A DNA stretch of 57,656 nt from JBBKXP01 sp038251315. Its GTDB lineage: Bacteria > Pseudomonadota > Alphaproteobacteria > Rhodobacterales > Rhodobacteraceae. The stretch is taken from assembly GCA_038251315.1 (NCBI GenBank), contig JBBSBK010000009.1:1-57656 (forward strand), read 5' to 3'. Position numbers and translations under genes: made by a program. The first letter of the stretch is position 1, and each line of letters begins with the position of its first letter. The notes under the pieces were generated by a model. It had not been told where the DNA came from. It saw only the letters and a program-made list of their open reading frames with translations, and searched no databases. This document shows positions 7,247 to 15,992 of the stretch, piece after piece.

Positions 7247-9660
7247 AAATCGAGGTGTTCGACGTTCAGCGCATTGGTCTGGATGAACTCGCGCCGCGGT
7301 TCCACGTCATCGCCCATCAACTTGGTGAACAGGTCATCCGCCTCGGCCAGATCATCGACGCGCACTTGCAATAGGGTCCGCGCATCCGGGTCGAGCGTGG
7401 TTTCCCACAACTGGCCGGGGTTCATCTCGCCAAGACCCTTGTAGCGCTGCAATGACAGCCCGCGTTCGCCTTCTTCCAGGATCGCCTTGAGCAAGTCGAG
7501 CGGGCCGTGGATCACTTGTGTCCGGTCCTTGCGGATCAGCGTGGCGGGCTGGTCGTAGACGTCTTGCAGTGCGCGTGTGAAACTGCCGGTCTTGCGGGCC
7601 TCGCCCGAGCGCAGCATCGGGCCGTCCATCGTGCGCACCTCTTCGACGCCACGCAGGATACGGGCCAGCCTGATGCCGTGATCCTGGGTGATCCGGCCAC
7701 GCCATCCGCGTTCCCATTCCAGCGCGATCAGGTCCAGACGTTTGGCAACCTTGTCAGCCACGCCCTGCAGGTCGGCGTCAACGGCCCCTTGCACGAACGC
7801 GCCCGCAATTGCGGCCTGTTCCAGAATGTGACGCGGGTAATGCGTCGGGAAGGCATCCAGCACCCGTTTCAACTGCCGCGCCTCTTCGACGACACGCAGC
7901 AGGTCGGCACCGGTGATTTCCTCGCCGTTGCCTTGGCGCAGGATCGCGCCGTCGATGCCCTGCTGGATCAGATATTCGTCCATCGCCGCCTGATCCTTGA
8001 GGTAAACCTCGGACTTGCCACGGGCGACTTTGTACAGCGGTGGCTGGGCGATATAGAGGTAGCCGCCCTCGATCAGCTGCGGCATCTGGCGGAAAAAGAA
8101 GGTCAGCAACAGGGTGCGGATATGCGCCCCGTCGACATCGGCGTCGGTCATGATGACGATCTTGTGGTAGCGCAGTTTTTCGATGTTGAATTCGTCACGC
8201 CCGATGCCGGTGCCCAGCGCCATGACCAGATTGCCAATCTCCTGACTGGCCAACATCCGGTCGAACCGCGCCCGTTCGACGTTCAGGATTTTACCCTTGA
8301 GGGGCAGAATGGCCTGCGTCCCCCGGTCGCGCCCGGTCTGGGCCGATCCGCCTGCACTGTCCCCCTCGACCAGGAAAATCTCGGTTTTGGAGGGGTCTTT
8401 TTCGCTGCAATCCTTGAGCTTGCCCGCCAAAAAGTTCACATCCATCGCCGACTTGCGCCGGGTCAGGTCGCGAGCTTTGCGGGCTGCCTCGCGGGCGATC
8501 GCGGCTTCGACAATCTTGCCAACGACGATCTTGGCGATGGCCGGGTTTTCCTCGAACCACTCGCTTAGTTTTTCGTTCATCAGGTTTTCGACCGCCGGAC
8601 GAACTTCGGAGCTGACCAGTTTATCCTTGGTCTGGCTGGAAAACTTGGGGTCGGGCACCTTAATCGAAAGCACGCAAGTCAGCCCCTCGCGGGCATCGTC
8701 GCCGGTAAAGGAAATCTTTTCCTTTTTGGCGATCCCGCTGGTCTGGGCATAGTTGTTGATCGTCCGGGTCAGGGCGGCACGAAAACCGGCCATGTGGGTG
8801 CCACCGTCGCGCTGCGGGATGTTGTTGGTGAAGGGCAGCACCATCTCGTTATAGCTGTCGTTCCACCACATCGCGACCTCGACGCCGATGTCGTCGCGTT
8901 CGCCCTTGATGTAGATCGGTTCGGGCAGGATCGAATGTTTGGACCGGTCCAGATATTTGACGAATTCCTTGACCCCGCCGTCGTAATAAAGTTCCGACGT
9001 CAGCGGCTCGGCGGGCCGTTCGTCGGTCAGCAGGATGCGCACGCCGGAATTCAGGAACGCCAGTTCGCGCAGCCGCTTTTCCAGAATGTGGAAATCGTAA
9101 TCAAGGTTGCTGAAGGTCTTGAGCGAGGCAAGGAACCGCACCTCGGTCCCCTTTTTGCCATCCGCCGGGCCTGTGACCTCGAGCGGTGCAACCGTAATGC
9201 TGTCCTCGAACCGCACATAGTGCGCCTTGCCGTTGCGCCAGATGCGCAGTTCCAGCCAATCCGACAGGGCGTTGACCACCGAAATGCCGACGCCGTGCAG
9301 ACCGCCCGACACCTTGTAGGAATTCTGGTCGAATTTACCGCCCGCGTGCAGCTGGGTCATGATGACCTCGGCTGCCGACATGCCCTCTTCCTTGTGCATA
9401 TCGACCGGGATGCCGCGCCCGTTGTCACCCACCGACACCGAGCTATCGGGGTTGATCGTCACATAAACGCGGTCGGCGTGACCGGCCAGAACCTCGTCGA
9501 TCCCGTTGTCCACGGCCTCGTACACCATATGGTGCAGGCCCGACCCGTCGTCGGTATCGCCGATATACATGCCCGGACGCTTGCGGACAGCATCCAACCC
9601 TTTGAGAACCTTGATGGAATCAGCGCCATAGGCGGCGTTGTCGGCGGCTTCGTCGGACAT
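7243..9660 (-). CDS. gyrB: DNA gyrase subunit B
   Basis: An 805-residue type IIA topoisomerase subunit that supplies the ATPase for negative supercoiling. Residues 1-220 form the GHKL ATPase (EAVDNGIDE; GDNGRGIPV; GGLHGVGISVVNAL). The transducer follows, then the TOPRIM domain with EGDSAGGSA and DADVDGAHI, and the C-terminal GyrA-contact part (QRYKGLGEMNPGQLWETT). ATG at 9660 has AGGA at 9671-9674. It is separated from recF by an aldolase and a LysE gene, an insertion into the familiar dnaA-dnaN-recF-gyrB order. Confidence 0.98.
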   Translation of the reverse strand: MSDEAADNAAYGADSIKVLKGLDAVRKRPGMYIGDTDDGSGLHHMVYEAVDNGIDEVLAGHADRVYVTINPDSSVSVGDNGRGIPVDMHKEEGMSAAEVIMTQLHAGGKFDQNSYKVSGGLHGVGISVVNALSDWLELRIWRNGKAHYVRFEDSITVAPLEVTGPADGKKGTEVRFLASLKTFSNLDYDFHILEKRLRELAFLNSGVRILLTDERPAEPLTSELYYDGGVKEFVKYLDRSKHSILPEPIYIKGERDDIGVEVAMWWNDSYNEMVLPFTNNIPQRDGGTHMAGFRAALTRTINNYAQTSGIAKKEKISFTGDDAREGLTCVLSIKVPDPKFSSQTKDKLVSSEVRPAVENLMNEKLSEWFEENPAIAKIVVGKIVEAAIAREAARKARDLTRRKSAMDVNFLAGKLKDCSEKDPSKTEIFLVEGDSAGGSAQTGRDRGTQAILPLKGKILNVERARFDRMLASQEIGNLVMALGTGIGRDEFNIEKLRYHKIVIMTDADVDGAHIRTLLLTFFFRQMPQLIEGGYLYIAQPPLYKVARGKSEVYLKDQAAMDEYLIQQGIDGAILRQGNGEEITGADLLRVVEEARQLKRVLDAFPTHYPRHILEQAAIAGAFVQGAVDADLQGVADKVAKRLDLIALEWERGWRGRITQDHGIRLARILRGVEEVRTMDGPMLRSGEARKTGSFTRALQDVYDQPATLIRKDRTQVIHGPLDLLKAILEEGERGLSLQRYKGLGEMNPGQLWETTLDPDARTLLQVRVDDLAEADDLFTKLMGDDVEPRREFIQTNALNVEHLDF

Positions 9661-9689
9661 GGGGGGAGGTTCCTAAGTGATACCCGAAA

Positions 9690-9718
9690 GATATATGGTT
9701 TTTGGCGGGGCTTGTCAC
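9690..9718 (-). promoter_or_regulatory. Candidate sigma-70 promoter of gyrB
   Basis: Read on the minus strand: -35 GTGACA (9718-9713, one mismatch from TTGACA), a 17-base spacer, and -10 TATATC (9695-9690), about 30 bases upstream of the gyrB start codon. It is the only AT-rich patch in the 105-base gap to the LysE gene. Not experimentally supported. Confidence 0.5.
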
Positions 9719-9765
9719 GCGAATCGGCCATATTTTGTGCCTAAATCGGGGTGATCCGCAGGCAG

Positions 9766-10386
9766 TCAGATCGCCACCAGAACCACCGCCACGCAGATCA
9801 GCAGGCCGCCTGCCGTATAGTTCATTCGCCGTAACGCCTTGGGCGATTTCAGCAGGGCGCGCGCGCGGTCGACCGACAACGCCAGAACCAGATTGCCCGC
9901 CAGCGGGATGACCATCGACACGGCACAAATCGCGGCGATATCCCAGCCGGTCAGCCGCGTCACGTCAAAGAAACCCGGCAGCATCCCCATGTAGAACAGG
10001 ATCGCCTTGGGGTTGCCGACGATGACTGCGACCCCGGCCAAAAACCCGGCCAAGCGCCCCGGTTTGGTCAGGCGGCTGTTCGCCCCCAACGGTTCACCTG
10101 CCGAGCGGATCACCAGCACGCCCATGACAAGGAACGTTAGCGCCGCGACGTATTGCATCAGGTGCAGGAAATCGCCGTAGACCGAGAGAATCCAGCTGAC
10201 GCCAAGGATGGCGAGAAACGGCCAGATCAGATCGCCCAAAGTCACGCCGACGGCCAGCGGCCATGCGGCGGCGAAACCGCCAGACAGGGCGCGCGCAAGC
10301 AAGGCCACCCAGACCGGGCCGGGTGTCAGGAACAGCAGAAAGATGCCAAACGCATAGAACGCCAGATCGGCTGCGGAAATGGTCAT
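9766..10386 (-). CDS. LysE/RhtB family amino-acid exporter
   Basis: A 206-residue membrane protein with about six helices. The N-terminal segment FGIFLLFLTPGPVWVALLARAL contains the LysE-family TPGP signature; the second half has GNPKAILFYMGMLP, also typical. Family members export lysine, arginine, homoserine or threonine; the substrate is not readable here. ATG at 10386 gives the usual family start; an upstream in-frame ATG (10476) would add 30 non-family residues and run into the aldolase gene. Confidence 0.85.
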   Translation of the reverse strand: MTISAADLAFYAFGIFLLFLTPGPVWVALLARALSGGFAAAWPLAVGVTLGDLIWPFLAILGVSWILSVYGDFLHLMQYVAALTFLVMGVLVIRSAGEPLGANSRLTKPGRLAGFLAGVAVIVGNPKAILFYMGMLPGFFDVTRLTGWDIAAICAVSMVIPLAGNLVLALSVDRARALLKSPKALRRMNYTAGGLLICVAVVLVAI

Positions 10387-10420
10387 TGACCGACGACGAC
10401 CGGGCAGACACGCAACGGCG

Positions 10421-11176
10421 TCATTCACAGGTCCAGTCAGTAGCGGCGTTGGCGGCGTTGCGTAGCCAGATGGCATCGAAACCGGCAGTGACGCGATAGC
10501 CTTTGGCGTAGGCGGCCAAGGCAGTCTCGCGCGTCATCGCGACCTGACCCATTGGGATATTGGCGACATTGGCGGCAGTTTCGATCTTGGCAATCGCCGC
10601 CAGAAAATCGGGGTGATCGAATTGCGCCATGACCCCCAGATCGGTCGACAGATCGAACTGCGCCGGGATCAACAGGTCGATTCCCGGCACAGCGCAGATC
10701 GCGTCGATGTTGCCCACCGCGTCGCGGGTTTCGACCAGCAGGCAGCAGACCAGTTGCGGCGCGATGTCGCGTGCATAGCCCAGCAGGGTCGTGTTCCAGC
10801 GGGCTGAGGCGACAAAGGGACCGAAACCGCGGTTGCCGTCGGGCGGATAGCGCATGGAGGCGACGGCGCGGCGGGCGTCGTCGGCCGTGCGGATCATCGG
10901 GAACACGATGCCTTCGGCCCCCATGTCCAGCGCCCGTTTGACATGATCGGCGCGGTTTTCGACGACCCGCACAAAGGGGGCGCAATCGGTAATGGCAGTC
11001 GCTGCGATCATCGCCTGTGCGGCGGCGTAATCAATCGCGCCGTGTTCCATGTCGATGATGACGCCGTCCGCGCCCGCCGCCGCAATGGCCTGCGGGATGA
11101 TCGCGGACGGGATGGTGCAGATGTGCAGGGTCAGGCGGGCATCAGGTTGGGCGAGTTTGGTTTTAAAGCTGGGCAT
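10421..11176 (-). CDS. HpcH/HpaI family class II aldolase
   Basis: A 251-residue TIM-barrel protein of the HpcH/HpaI (2-keto-3-deoxy acid aldolase, citrate lyase beta-like) family. GVIIDMEHGAIDY gives the conserved acidic EH region, FVRVVEN the catalytic arginine strand, ALDMGAEGIVFPMI the next barrel element, and LLVETRDAVGNI the metal-binding glutamate. The enzymes cleave 4-hydroxy-2-oxo acids to pyruvate plus an aldehyde. The physiological substrate is unknown. It follows recF by one codon boundary on the same strand and may be cotranscribed with it, which is an odd partner for a replication gene. Confidence 0.8.
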   Translation of the reverse strand: MPSFKTKLAQPDARLTLHICTIPSAIIPQAIAAAGADGVIIDMEHGAIDYAAAQAMIAATAITDCAPFVRVVENRADHVKRALDMGAEGIVFPMIRTADDARRAVASMRYPPDGNRGFGPFVASARWNTTLLGYARDIAPQLVCCLLVETRDAVGNIDAICAVPGIDLLIPAQFDLSTDLGVMAQFDHPDFLAAIAKIETAANVANIPMGQVAMTRETALAAYAKGYRVTAGFDAIWLRNAANAATDWTCE

Positions 11177-12268
11177 TTATTCCATCCGCACGGTCGAGGT
11201 GCCGTCGTCATCGGTCACGGCCATGTTCTGCGCCCTTTGGCCCAGTTCCGCAAACAGTTCCGGCCCGGTGCCGGTCATCCATGCCTGCGCCCCCAGCGCA
11301 CAGATTTCGCCATACAGCGCGGCGCGGCGGTCGGCGTCCAGATGTGCCGCGACCTCGTCCAGGAGCAGGATCGGTGGGGCACCGAAATCGCGGGTCAGGG
11401 CGCGGGCGTTGGCAAGGATCAGGGCGATCAGCAGGGCCTTTTGTTCGCCGGTCGAACAATCCTTGGCGGCGATCCCCTTGGCGGCAAAGGTCGCGGCCAG
11501 ATCGCTGCGGTGCGGCCCGATCAGGGTGCGCCCGGCGGAAAGGTCGCGTTGGCGGCTGTCGGCCAGCGCGGTGCGCAGGTCGTCGGCACTATCAGGCATA
11601 TCGGCGTCAAGGGTCAGGGCGGCGACGGGAAAGGTGGATTTCACGTCGGCTTGGGCGGCCACTAGTTGGGCAATGGCGTGTTGTCGGTTGGCGTGGATTT
11701 GCGCCCCAGCTTCGGCCATTTGGGTTTCAAGCGCAACGTACCAATGGGCGTCGCGCACCATGTCTTTCAGCAGCCGGTTACGTTCGCGCATCGCCTTTTC
11801 ATAGGCCAACACAGCGTCGCCGTGGCCCGGTTCGAACGACAGCGTGGCGCGGTCCAGAAACCGCCGCCGCCCATCGGCCCCTTCGATCCACAGACGGTCC
11901 ATTGCCGGAACAAGCCACAGGATACGGGCGATGCGGCCCAAGGCGGTTTGCGTTGCTGCCTTGTCGTCGATCCTGACCTGACGGGGCTGCCCCGGTTCGG
12001 CGCTGGTGTCGACCTCGTGGATCTGATGCAGCGATTGCAGAATGGCGCTGACCTTCCAGCCCAGCGATTCGGGCCGACGGATCAGATCGTTGGTGGCCGC
12101 ACGGCGCAATCCACGACCGGGTGACAGCAGCGACACGGCTTCGAGGATATTGGTCTTGCCCGCCCCGTTCGGTCCGTGAATCGCGATCGGGCGACCGTCA
12201 AGGTCCAGCACTGCGCGTTTGTGAGAGCGGAAGTGGGAGAGGGTGAGGCTGGTCAGGGCAAGCTGCAT
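11177..12268 (-). CDS. recF: DNA replication and repair protein RecF
   Basis: A 363-residue SMC-like ATPase that loads RecA at single-strand gaps with RecO and RecR. The P-loop is HGPNGAGKTN at about residues 31-40, the ABC-type signature region is STGEQKALLIALILA, and Walker B is PILLLDEVAAHLD. Length is normal. It lies 71 bases downstream of dnaN, with a pair of perfect palindromes in the gap, and meets the aldolase gene without any spacer. Confidence 0.95.
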   Translation of the reverse strand: MQLALTSLTLSHFRSHKRAVLDLDGRPIAIHGPNGAGKTNILEAVSLLSPGRGLRRAATNDLIRRPESLGWKVSAILQSLHQIHEVDTSAEPGQPRQVRIDDKAATQTALGRIARILWLVPAMDRLWIEGADGRRRFLDRATLSFEPGHGDAVLAYEKAMRERNRLLKDMVRDAHWYVALETQMAEAGAQIHANRQHAIAQLVAAQADVKSTFPVAALTLDADMPDSADDLRTALADSRQRDLSAGRTLIGPHRSDLAATFAAKGIAAKDCSTGEQKALLIALILANARALTRDFGAPPILLLDEVAAHLDADRRAALYGEICALGAQAWMTGTGPELFAELGQRAQNMAVTDDDGTSTVRME

Positions 12269-12292
12269 GGACTGCCTTCACCGCGGGGCGAT

Positions 12293-12308
12293 AACTCTTG
12301 CAAGAGTT
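12293..12308. repeat. Perfect 16-bp palindrome, dnaN-recF gap (copy 1)
   Basis: AACTCTTGCAAGAGTT, fully self-complementary, centred at 12300/12301 and 24 bases upstream of the recF start codon. It shares the 10-base core TCTTGCAAGA with the second palindrome at 12314-12333; the two centres are 23 bp apart. It may be an operator for a dimeric regulator, or an RNA hairpin between dnaN and recF. Confidence 0.8.
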
Positions 12309-12313
12309 TTCAG

Positions 12314-12333
12314 TAATTTCTTGCAAGAAATTA
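12314..12333. repeat. Perfect 20-bp palindrome, dnaN-recF gap (copy 2)
   Basis: TAATTTCTTGCAAGAAATTA, fully self-complementary, centred at 12323/12324 and six bases past the dnaN stop codon. It has the same TCTTGCAAGA core as copy 1 but different, still symmetric, arms. That the arms differ yet keep their pairing suggests selection on symmetry. Confidence 0.85.
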
Positions 12334-12339
12334 TGCTGC

Positions 12340-13458
12340 TCACACCCGCATCGGCATCACGACATAGACCGCCGAGGTGTCGTTGCCTTCGCGCATCAAC
12401 GTCGGGTCGCCGGACGAATTGAACATGAACACGGCGTTTTCACGATCGACCTGACTGGCGATTTCCAGCAGGTATTTGGCGTTGAACCCAATCTCCAGCT
12501 TTTCGTCGTTATAGGCGACGGTCAATTCTTCTTCGGCCGCACCGCTGTCCGGCGCGTTCACTGACAGGACCAGCCGGTCCTGATCCAGCGACAGTTTCAC
12601 GGCGCGCGACCGTTCCGAACTGACGGTGGCGACCCGGTCGACGGCGCGGGCGAAATCGGCCGCGTCCACCTCCATCTTGCGGGTGTTCCCTTGGGGAATG
12701 ACGCGGGTGTAATCGGGGAACGTGCCGTCGATCACCTTGGAGGTCAGGGTGATGTCGGCGGTGGCAAAGCGCACCTTGGTTTCGCTGACCGACACCGCGA
12801 CATCCATGTCGTCGTCGTCCAGCAGCTTGCGCAATTCGCCCACGGTTTTGCGCGGCACGATCACGCCCGCCATGTCGGCCGCCCCATCGGGCAAGGCCGC
12901 GTCGATCCGGGCCAGACGGTGACCGTCGGTGGCAACGCAGCGCAGCACCTTGCCGCCCTCGCCATCGGCGATGTGCATGTAGACGCCGTTCAGGTAATAG
13001 CGTGTCTCCTCAGTCGAAATGGCGAATTTGGATTTGTCGAACAGGCGGCGCAACACGGGTGCCTTGCAGGTGAAATTCGCCGCGTAATCCGACGAGGCCA
13101 TGACGGGGAAATCTTCCTTTGGCAGCGTGGCGAGCGAGAAATTCGACCGCCCCGCCTCGATCGTCAGCCGCCCCGAGGCGCTGTCGGCGGTCAGCGTCAC
13201 CAGCGACCCGTCGGGCAGTTTGCGTACAATCTCGTTCAGCGTCACTGCACTGACCGTGGTGGACCCCGCCCGCTCGACCTTGGCGGGGGCCTTGTCCACC
13301 ACTTCGATATCAAGGTCGGTGGCGCGGAAATGAACCGTGTCACCCGATGCCTCGATCAGCACGTTGGCGAGGATCGGAATGGTGTTGCGCCGTTCGACGA
13401 CCGACTGGGCCTGTGCGACGGCCTTGAGCAATGCGCCGCGTTCGATGCTGAGTTTCAT
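12340..13458 (-). CDS. dnaN: DNA polymerase III subunit beta (sliding clamp)
   Basis: A 372-residue ring-forming clamp that tethers Pol III to DNA. Three repeated clamp domains are visible; the start MKLSIERGALLKAVAQAQSV, the middle LRRLFDKSKFAIS--ETRYYLNGV and the C-terminal VYVVMPMRV are family hallmarks. ATG at 13458 matches the normal length; in-frame extension to 13542 lacks family similarity. It sits 123 bases downstream of dnaA on the same strand. Confidence 0.97.
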   Translation of the reverse strand: MKLSIERGALLKAVAQAQSVVERRNTIPILANVLIEASGDTVHFRATDLDIEVVDKAPAKVERAGSTTVSAVTLNEIVRKLPDGSLVTLTADSASGRLTIEAGRSNFSLATLPKEDFPVMASSDYAANFTCKAPVLRRLFDKSKFAISTEETRYYLNGVYMHIADGEGGKVLRCVATDGHRLARIDAALPDGAADMAGVIVPRKTVGELRKLLDDDDMDVAVSVSETKVRFATADITLTSKVIDGTFPDYTRVIPQGNTRKMEVDAADFARAVDRVATVSSERSRAVKLSLDQDRLVLSVNAPDSGAAEEELTVAYNDEKLEIGFNAKYLLEIASQVDRENAVFMFNSSGDPTLMREGNDTSAVYVVMPMRV

Positions 13459-13581
13459 GTCCCTAAGCCCTGTCTGATCCGGTTCTCGCTGGCCGGACTG
13501 CGAAACTACCTGTTTCACACTCCTTCTCAAGCGGATTTTCACGGACTGTTGATGGTTCCAACCGCTGGGTCAACCCCGGCC

Positions 13582-14916
13582 TTATCCTTCGAGCGTGCGG
13601 CGCAGCCTTTCCAGATCGTCGGCGATCTGGCTGTCGGTCGCCCGCAGCTCGTCAATGCGCTTGACGCCGTGCATGATCGTGGTGTGGTCGCGCCCGCCGA
13701 AACGGCGGCCGATGTCGGGCAGCGACCGGTTTGTCAACTGCTTGCACAGATACATCGCCACCTGTCGCGGACGGGCATAAATGCGCAGGCGTTTGGGGCC
13801 GATCAGATCGGACAGGCGGATGTTGTAGTGGTCGCTGACCTGCCGCTGGATGGTTTCGACGGTGACCTTGCGGTCGCTGGCCCGCAGCACATCGGCCAGA
13901 CAATCCTGCGCAAGTTCAAGGGTGATTTCCTGCCCGACAAGGCTGGCAAAGGCGAAAAGCCGGGTCAGCGCCCCTTCGAGAACGCGGACGTTGGTAGAAA
14001 TCCGGTGTGCCAGAAACTCGATGACGCCGTCGTGGATTTCGAGGCCCTTATACTGATTGCGATAGTAGCCCACCTTGGTTTGCAGGATGCCGAGGCGCAG
14101 TTCATAATCGGTCGGGTGCAGGTCGACGATCAACCCGCATTGCAGACGCGATTTGATGCGGTCTTCGAGGCCCTGAATCTCGCCCGGTGCGCTATCCCCT
14201 GAAATGATGATTTGCTTTTGCATGTCGATGAGGGCGTTGAACGTGTGAAAGAATTCCTCTTGGGTCGATTGCTTGCCCGCGATGAACTGAACGTCGTCCA
14301 CCATCAGCACATCGACCGACCGGAACAACTGTTTGAAATCCATCATCTTTCGGTCGCGTAGCGCGGTGATGAACCGATACATGAATTGTTCGGCCGACAG
14401 ATAGAGCACTGTCAGTTCGGGTTGGCGGCGCCGGACTTCGTGAGCGATGGCGTGCATCAGGTGGGTCTTGCCCAGACCGACGCCGCCATAAAGAAACAGC
14501 GGGTTGAACGTGACCGGCCCACCCTCGGCGACCCGGCGGGCGGCGGCGTGCGCCAGTTCGTTCGGCTTGCCCACGACGAAATTTTCAAAGGTGAATCGCG
14601 CGTCAAGACCCGCACCCGGTATTTCGTCTTCGGCCGTGACCGGAAACACTTTGACCGTGGCACGCTTGACCAGTCCGTTTACCGTTTCAAAATGCAGCCG
14701 ATCAATGGCCGCGCCGCAGCGGTTCAGGTGATAGATGATCTGTTCGGCATATTTTTGGGTAATGTAGTTGCCATGGAACTTGGACGGCACTGAAAACGTC
14801 GCCACCCCATCCGTCAAATCCATGAGCCCAAGCGGTTCGATCCAACTGGCAAAGTTATTCGCGCCAACGGACCCGCGCATTGTTTCGCGCGCGCTCGCCC
14901 AAAAGTCCTTGATCAT
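13582..14916 (-). CDS. dnaA: Chromosomal replication initiator protein DnaA
   Basis: A 444-residue AAA+ initiator. Domain I (about 1-80) starts FWASARETMRG and is followed by a short linker. The AAA+ domain has its P-loop at residues 144-151 (GGVGLGKT) and Walker B at about 204-208 (LMVDD). Domain IV carries the DNA-binding signature GGRDHTTIMHGVKRI. It opens strands at oriC and also acts as a transcription factor. The 650 bp upstream hold several GANTC sites, which suggests methylation-linked control of expression. Confidence 0.98.
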   Translation of the reverse strand: MIKDFWASARETMRGSVGANNFASWIEPLGLMDLTDGVATFSVPSKFHGNYITQKYAEQIIYHLNRCGAAIDRLHFETVNGLVKRATVKVFPVTAEDEIPGAGLDARFTFENFVVGKPNELAHAAARRVAEGGPVTFNPLFLYGGVGLGKTHLMHAIAHEVRRRQPELTVLYLSAEQFMYRFITALRDRKMMDFKQLFRSVDVLMVDDVQFIAGKQSTQEEFFHTFNALIDMQKQIIISGDSAPGEIQGLEDRIKSRLQCGLIVDLHPTDYELRLGILQTKVGYYRNQYKGLEIHDGVIEFLAHRISTNVRVLEGALTRLFAFASLVGQEITLELAQDCLADVLRASDRKVTVETIQRQVSDHYNIRLSDLIGPKRLRIYARPRQVAMYLCKQLTNRSLPDIGRRFGGRDHTTIMHGVKRIDELRATDSQIADDLERLRRTLEG

Positions 14917-15071
14917 GTTGTATTTGTCCCAAACAAACGTATGTCAACTTGGCGCCGGAAGTCCGAAACCGTTCCCCTGCGACGTACGCCGTTCCCGCCT
15001 GCAACACTGTCTTTCGCCGCTGATGATGCCGCCTCAGCGGCTGTCCCAAAGACCTGTCACAAAACCCTGAA

Positions 15072-15545
15072 GAATCAGCCAAACCGGGCCGTTGACGGCC
15101 GGTAGACTGCCCTCTTTGGGCCATTTGAGGGGCATTGAACCACAGTCATACACTCGCAAGCGGTGCGTGACACGCAGACGCAGAAAGGCCGCAGATGACA
15201 CGTGCAAAAGTGCCGTCGCCCTCCTGTCATGAAGACGGCAAATCCGCGTTTCGGCGGGGATCGGGGTAACGGCAGCTACCCCAAAAATCCGCCACGGATT
15301 GCCGCGCTTCTTCATGGTCCCCCAGGAACGATGTGAATCGCTTGGTCAAGCTAGCAAGGGCTTTGGTACGCGTTCAACTGAACAACGCGCTTGACTCGGG
15401 GTTTGCCCGAAAAGAATCCCCAAGGCCTGTTGAATCCGTTCACGAAGTCAGATCGGTTGTTGCACAAAAAGCAAAAAGCGCGCCGGGCGGGGCGCGCTTT
15501 GGTTTGGGGTCTTGACGCCCAGGGGTGCCATGTGCCGCCAGAATC
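15072..15545. promoter_or_regulatory. Cluster of six GANTC (CcrM) methylation sites upstream of dnaA
   Basis: GANTC at 15072-15076, 15335-15339, 15393-15397, 15414-15418, 15432-15436 and 15541-15545. Random expectation in 474 bases at this GC content is about two. CcrM methylates GANTC in alphaproteobacteria, and dnaA transcription in Caulobacter depends on the methylation state of its promoter. Confidence 0.55.
15473..15500 (-). terminator. Intrinsic terminator of rpsT
   Basis: On the minus strand, a 10-bp perfect stem AAAGCGCGCC/GGCGCGCTTT (15500-15491 with 15484-15475) around a six-base loop, ending in a T run of five (15477-15473), 66 bases past the rpsT stop. Strong GC stem plus T tract is the classic form. 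Confidence 0.85.
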
Positions 15546-15566
15546 AGGCGGCGGGACTGGTCGCGA

Positions 15567-15830
15567 TCAGCCGATGGATTTGACCCGCGATGACAGCCGC
15601 GACATTTTCCGCGCGGCGGTGTTCTTGTGAAACACGCCTTTGGTGACGCCGCGCATCAGTTCGGGCTGGGCCGCACGCAGGGCGGCGGTTGCGGCATCCT
15701 TGTCGCCAGTCGTGATCGCCTCTTCGACCTTGCGCAGATAGGTGCGAATCCGCGAACGGCGGGCTTTGTTGACCTGAAAACGCGCCTCGTTCTGGCGAGC
15801 GCGTTTTTTGGCTTGGGATGTATTGGCCAT
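15567..15830 (-). CDS. rpsT: 30S ribosomal protein S20
   Basis: An 87-residue basic protein with the S20 start MANTSQAKKRARQNE and the helical repeats RSRIRTYLRKVEEAI and VFHKNTAARKMSRLSSRVK. It binds 16S rRNA and stabilises the small subunit. Length is standard. It ends in a strong intrinsic terminator. The gene order rpsT-dnaA is common in Rhodobacterales. Confidence 0.97.
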   Translation of the reverse strand: MANTSQAKKRARQNEARFQVNKARRSRIRTYLRKVEEAITTGDKDAATAALRAAQPELMRGVTKGVFHKNTAARKMSRLSSRVKSIG

Positions 15831-15992
15831 GATATGTTTCCCCTCTTTCGGGTCGGTTATGTGTCAAAAGCGCAAGGAGACCCGTACCGGAAAGGGATCC
15901 GGTTAATTCTTGCCAGAGCGGGCTTCACGCGCATGTATGGCGGCCTATAGGTCAGCCCCCGTGAAAAGAAAAGCCCCTAAACCGGTACGCAT

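Larger units (their letters stand above)
14917..15566. other. Gene-free region between dnaA and rpsT; possible origin or regulatory zone
   Basis: No convincing gene: an open frame at 15034-15315 (minus) has arginine-rich shadow composition and no family similarity I recognise. The region holds the rpsT terminator near its far end, six GANTC sites, and only weak DnaA-box-like words (CGTGCAAAA at 15201-15209; TGTTGCACA at 15458-15466), each one mismatch from a relaxed consensus. I see no AT-rich unwinding element, so calling this oriC is not justified from sequence alone. Confidence 0.5.

Noticed and set aside
8794..9744. A long plus-strand open frame opposite gyrB
   Set aside because: It is the reverse-strand shadow of gyrB, as expected in high-GC DNA, with no plausible protein family.
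12691..14202. A 503-residue plus-strand open frame covering dnaN and dnaA
   Set aside because: Runs antisense across two essential genes; a GC-driven artefact.
15034..15315. A 93-residue minus-strand open frame upstream of dnaA
   Set aside because: Arginine-rich shadow-like composition, no ribosome site, no recognisable family; more likely non-coding.
14917..15566. The gap upstream of dnaA as the replication origin
   Set aside because: Only two one-mismatch DnaA-like words and no AT-rich unwinding segment were found; other alphaproteobacterial origins lie elsewhere (for example near hemE in Caulobacter).
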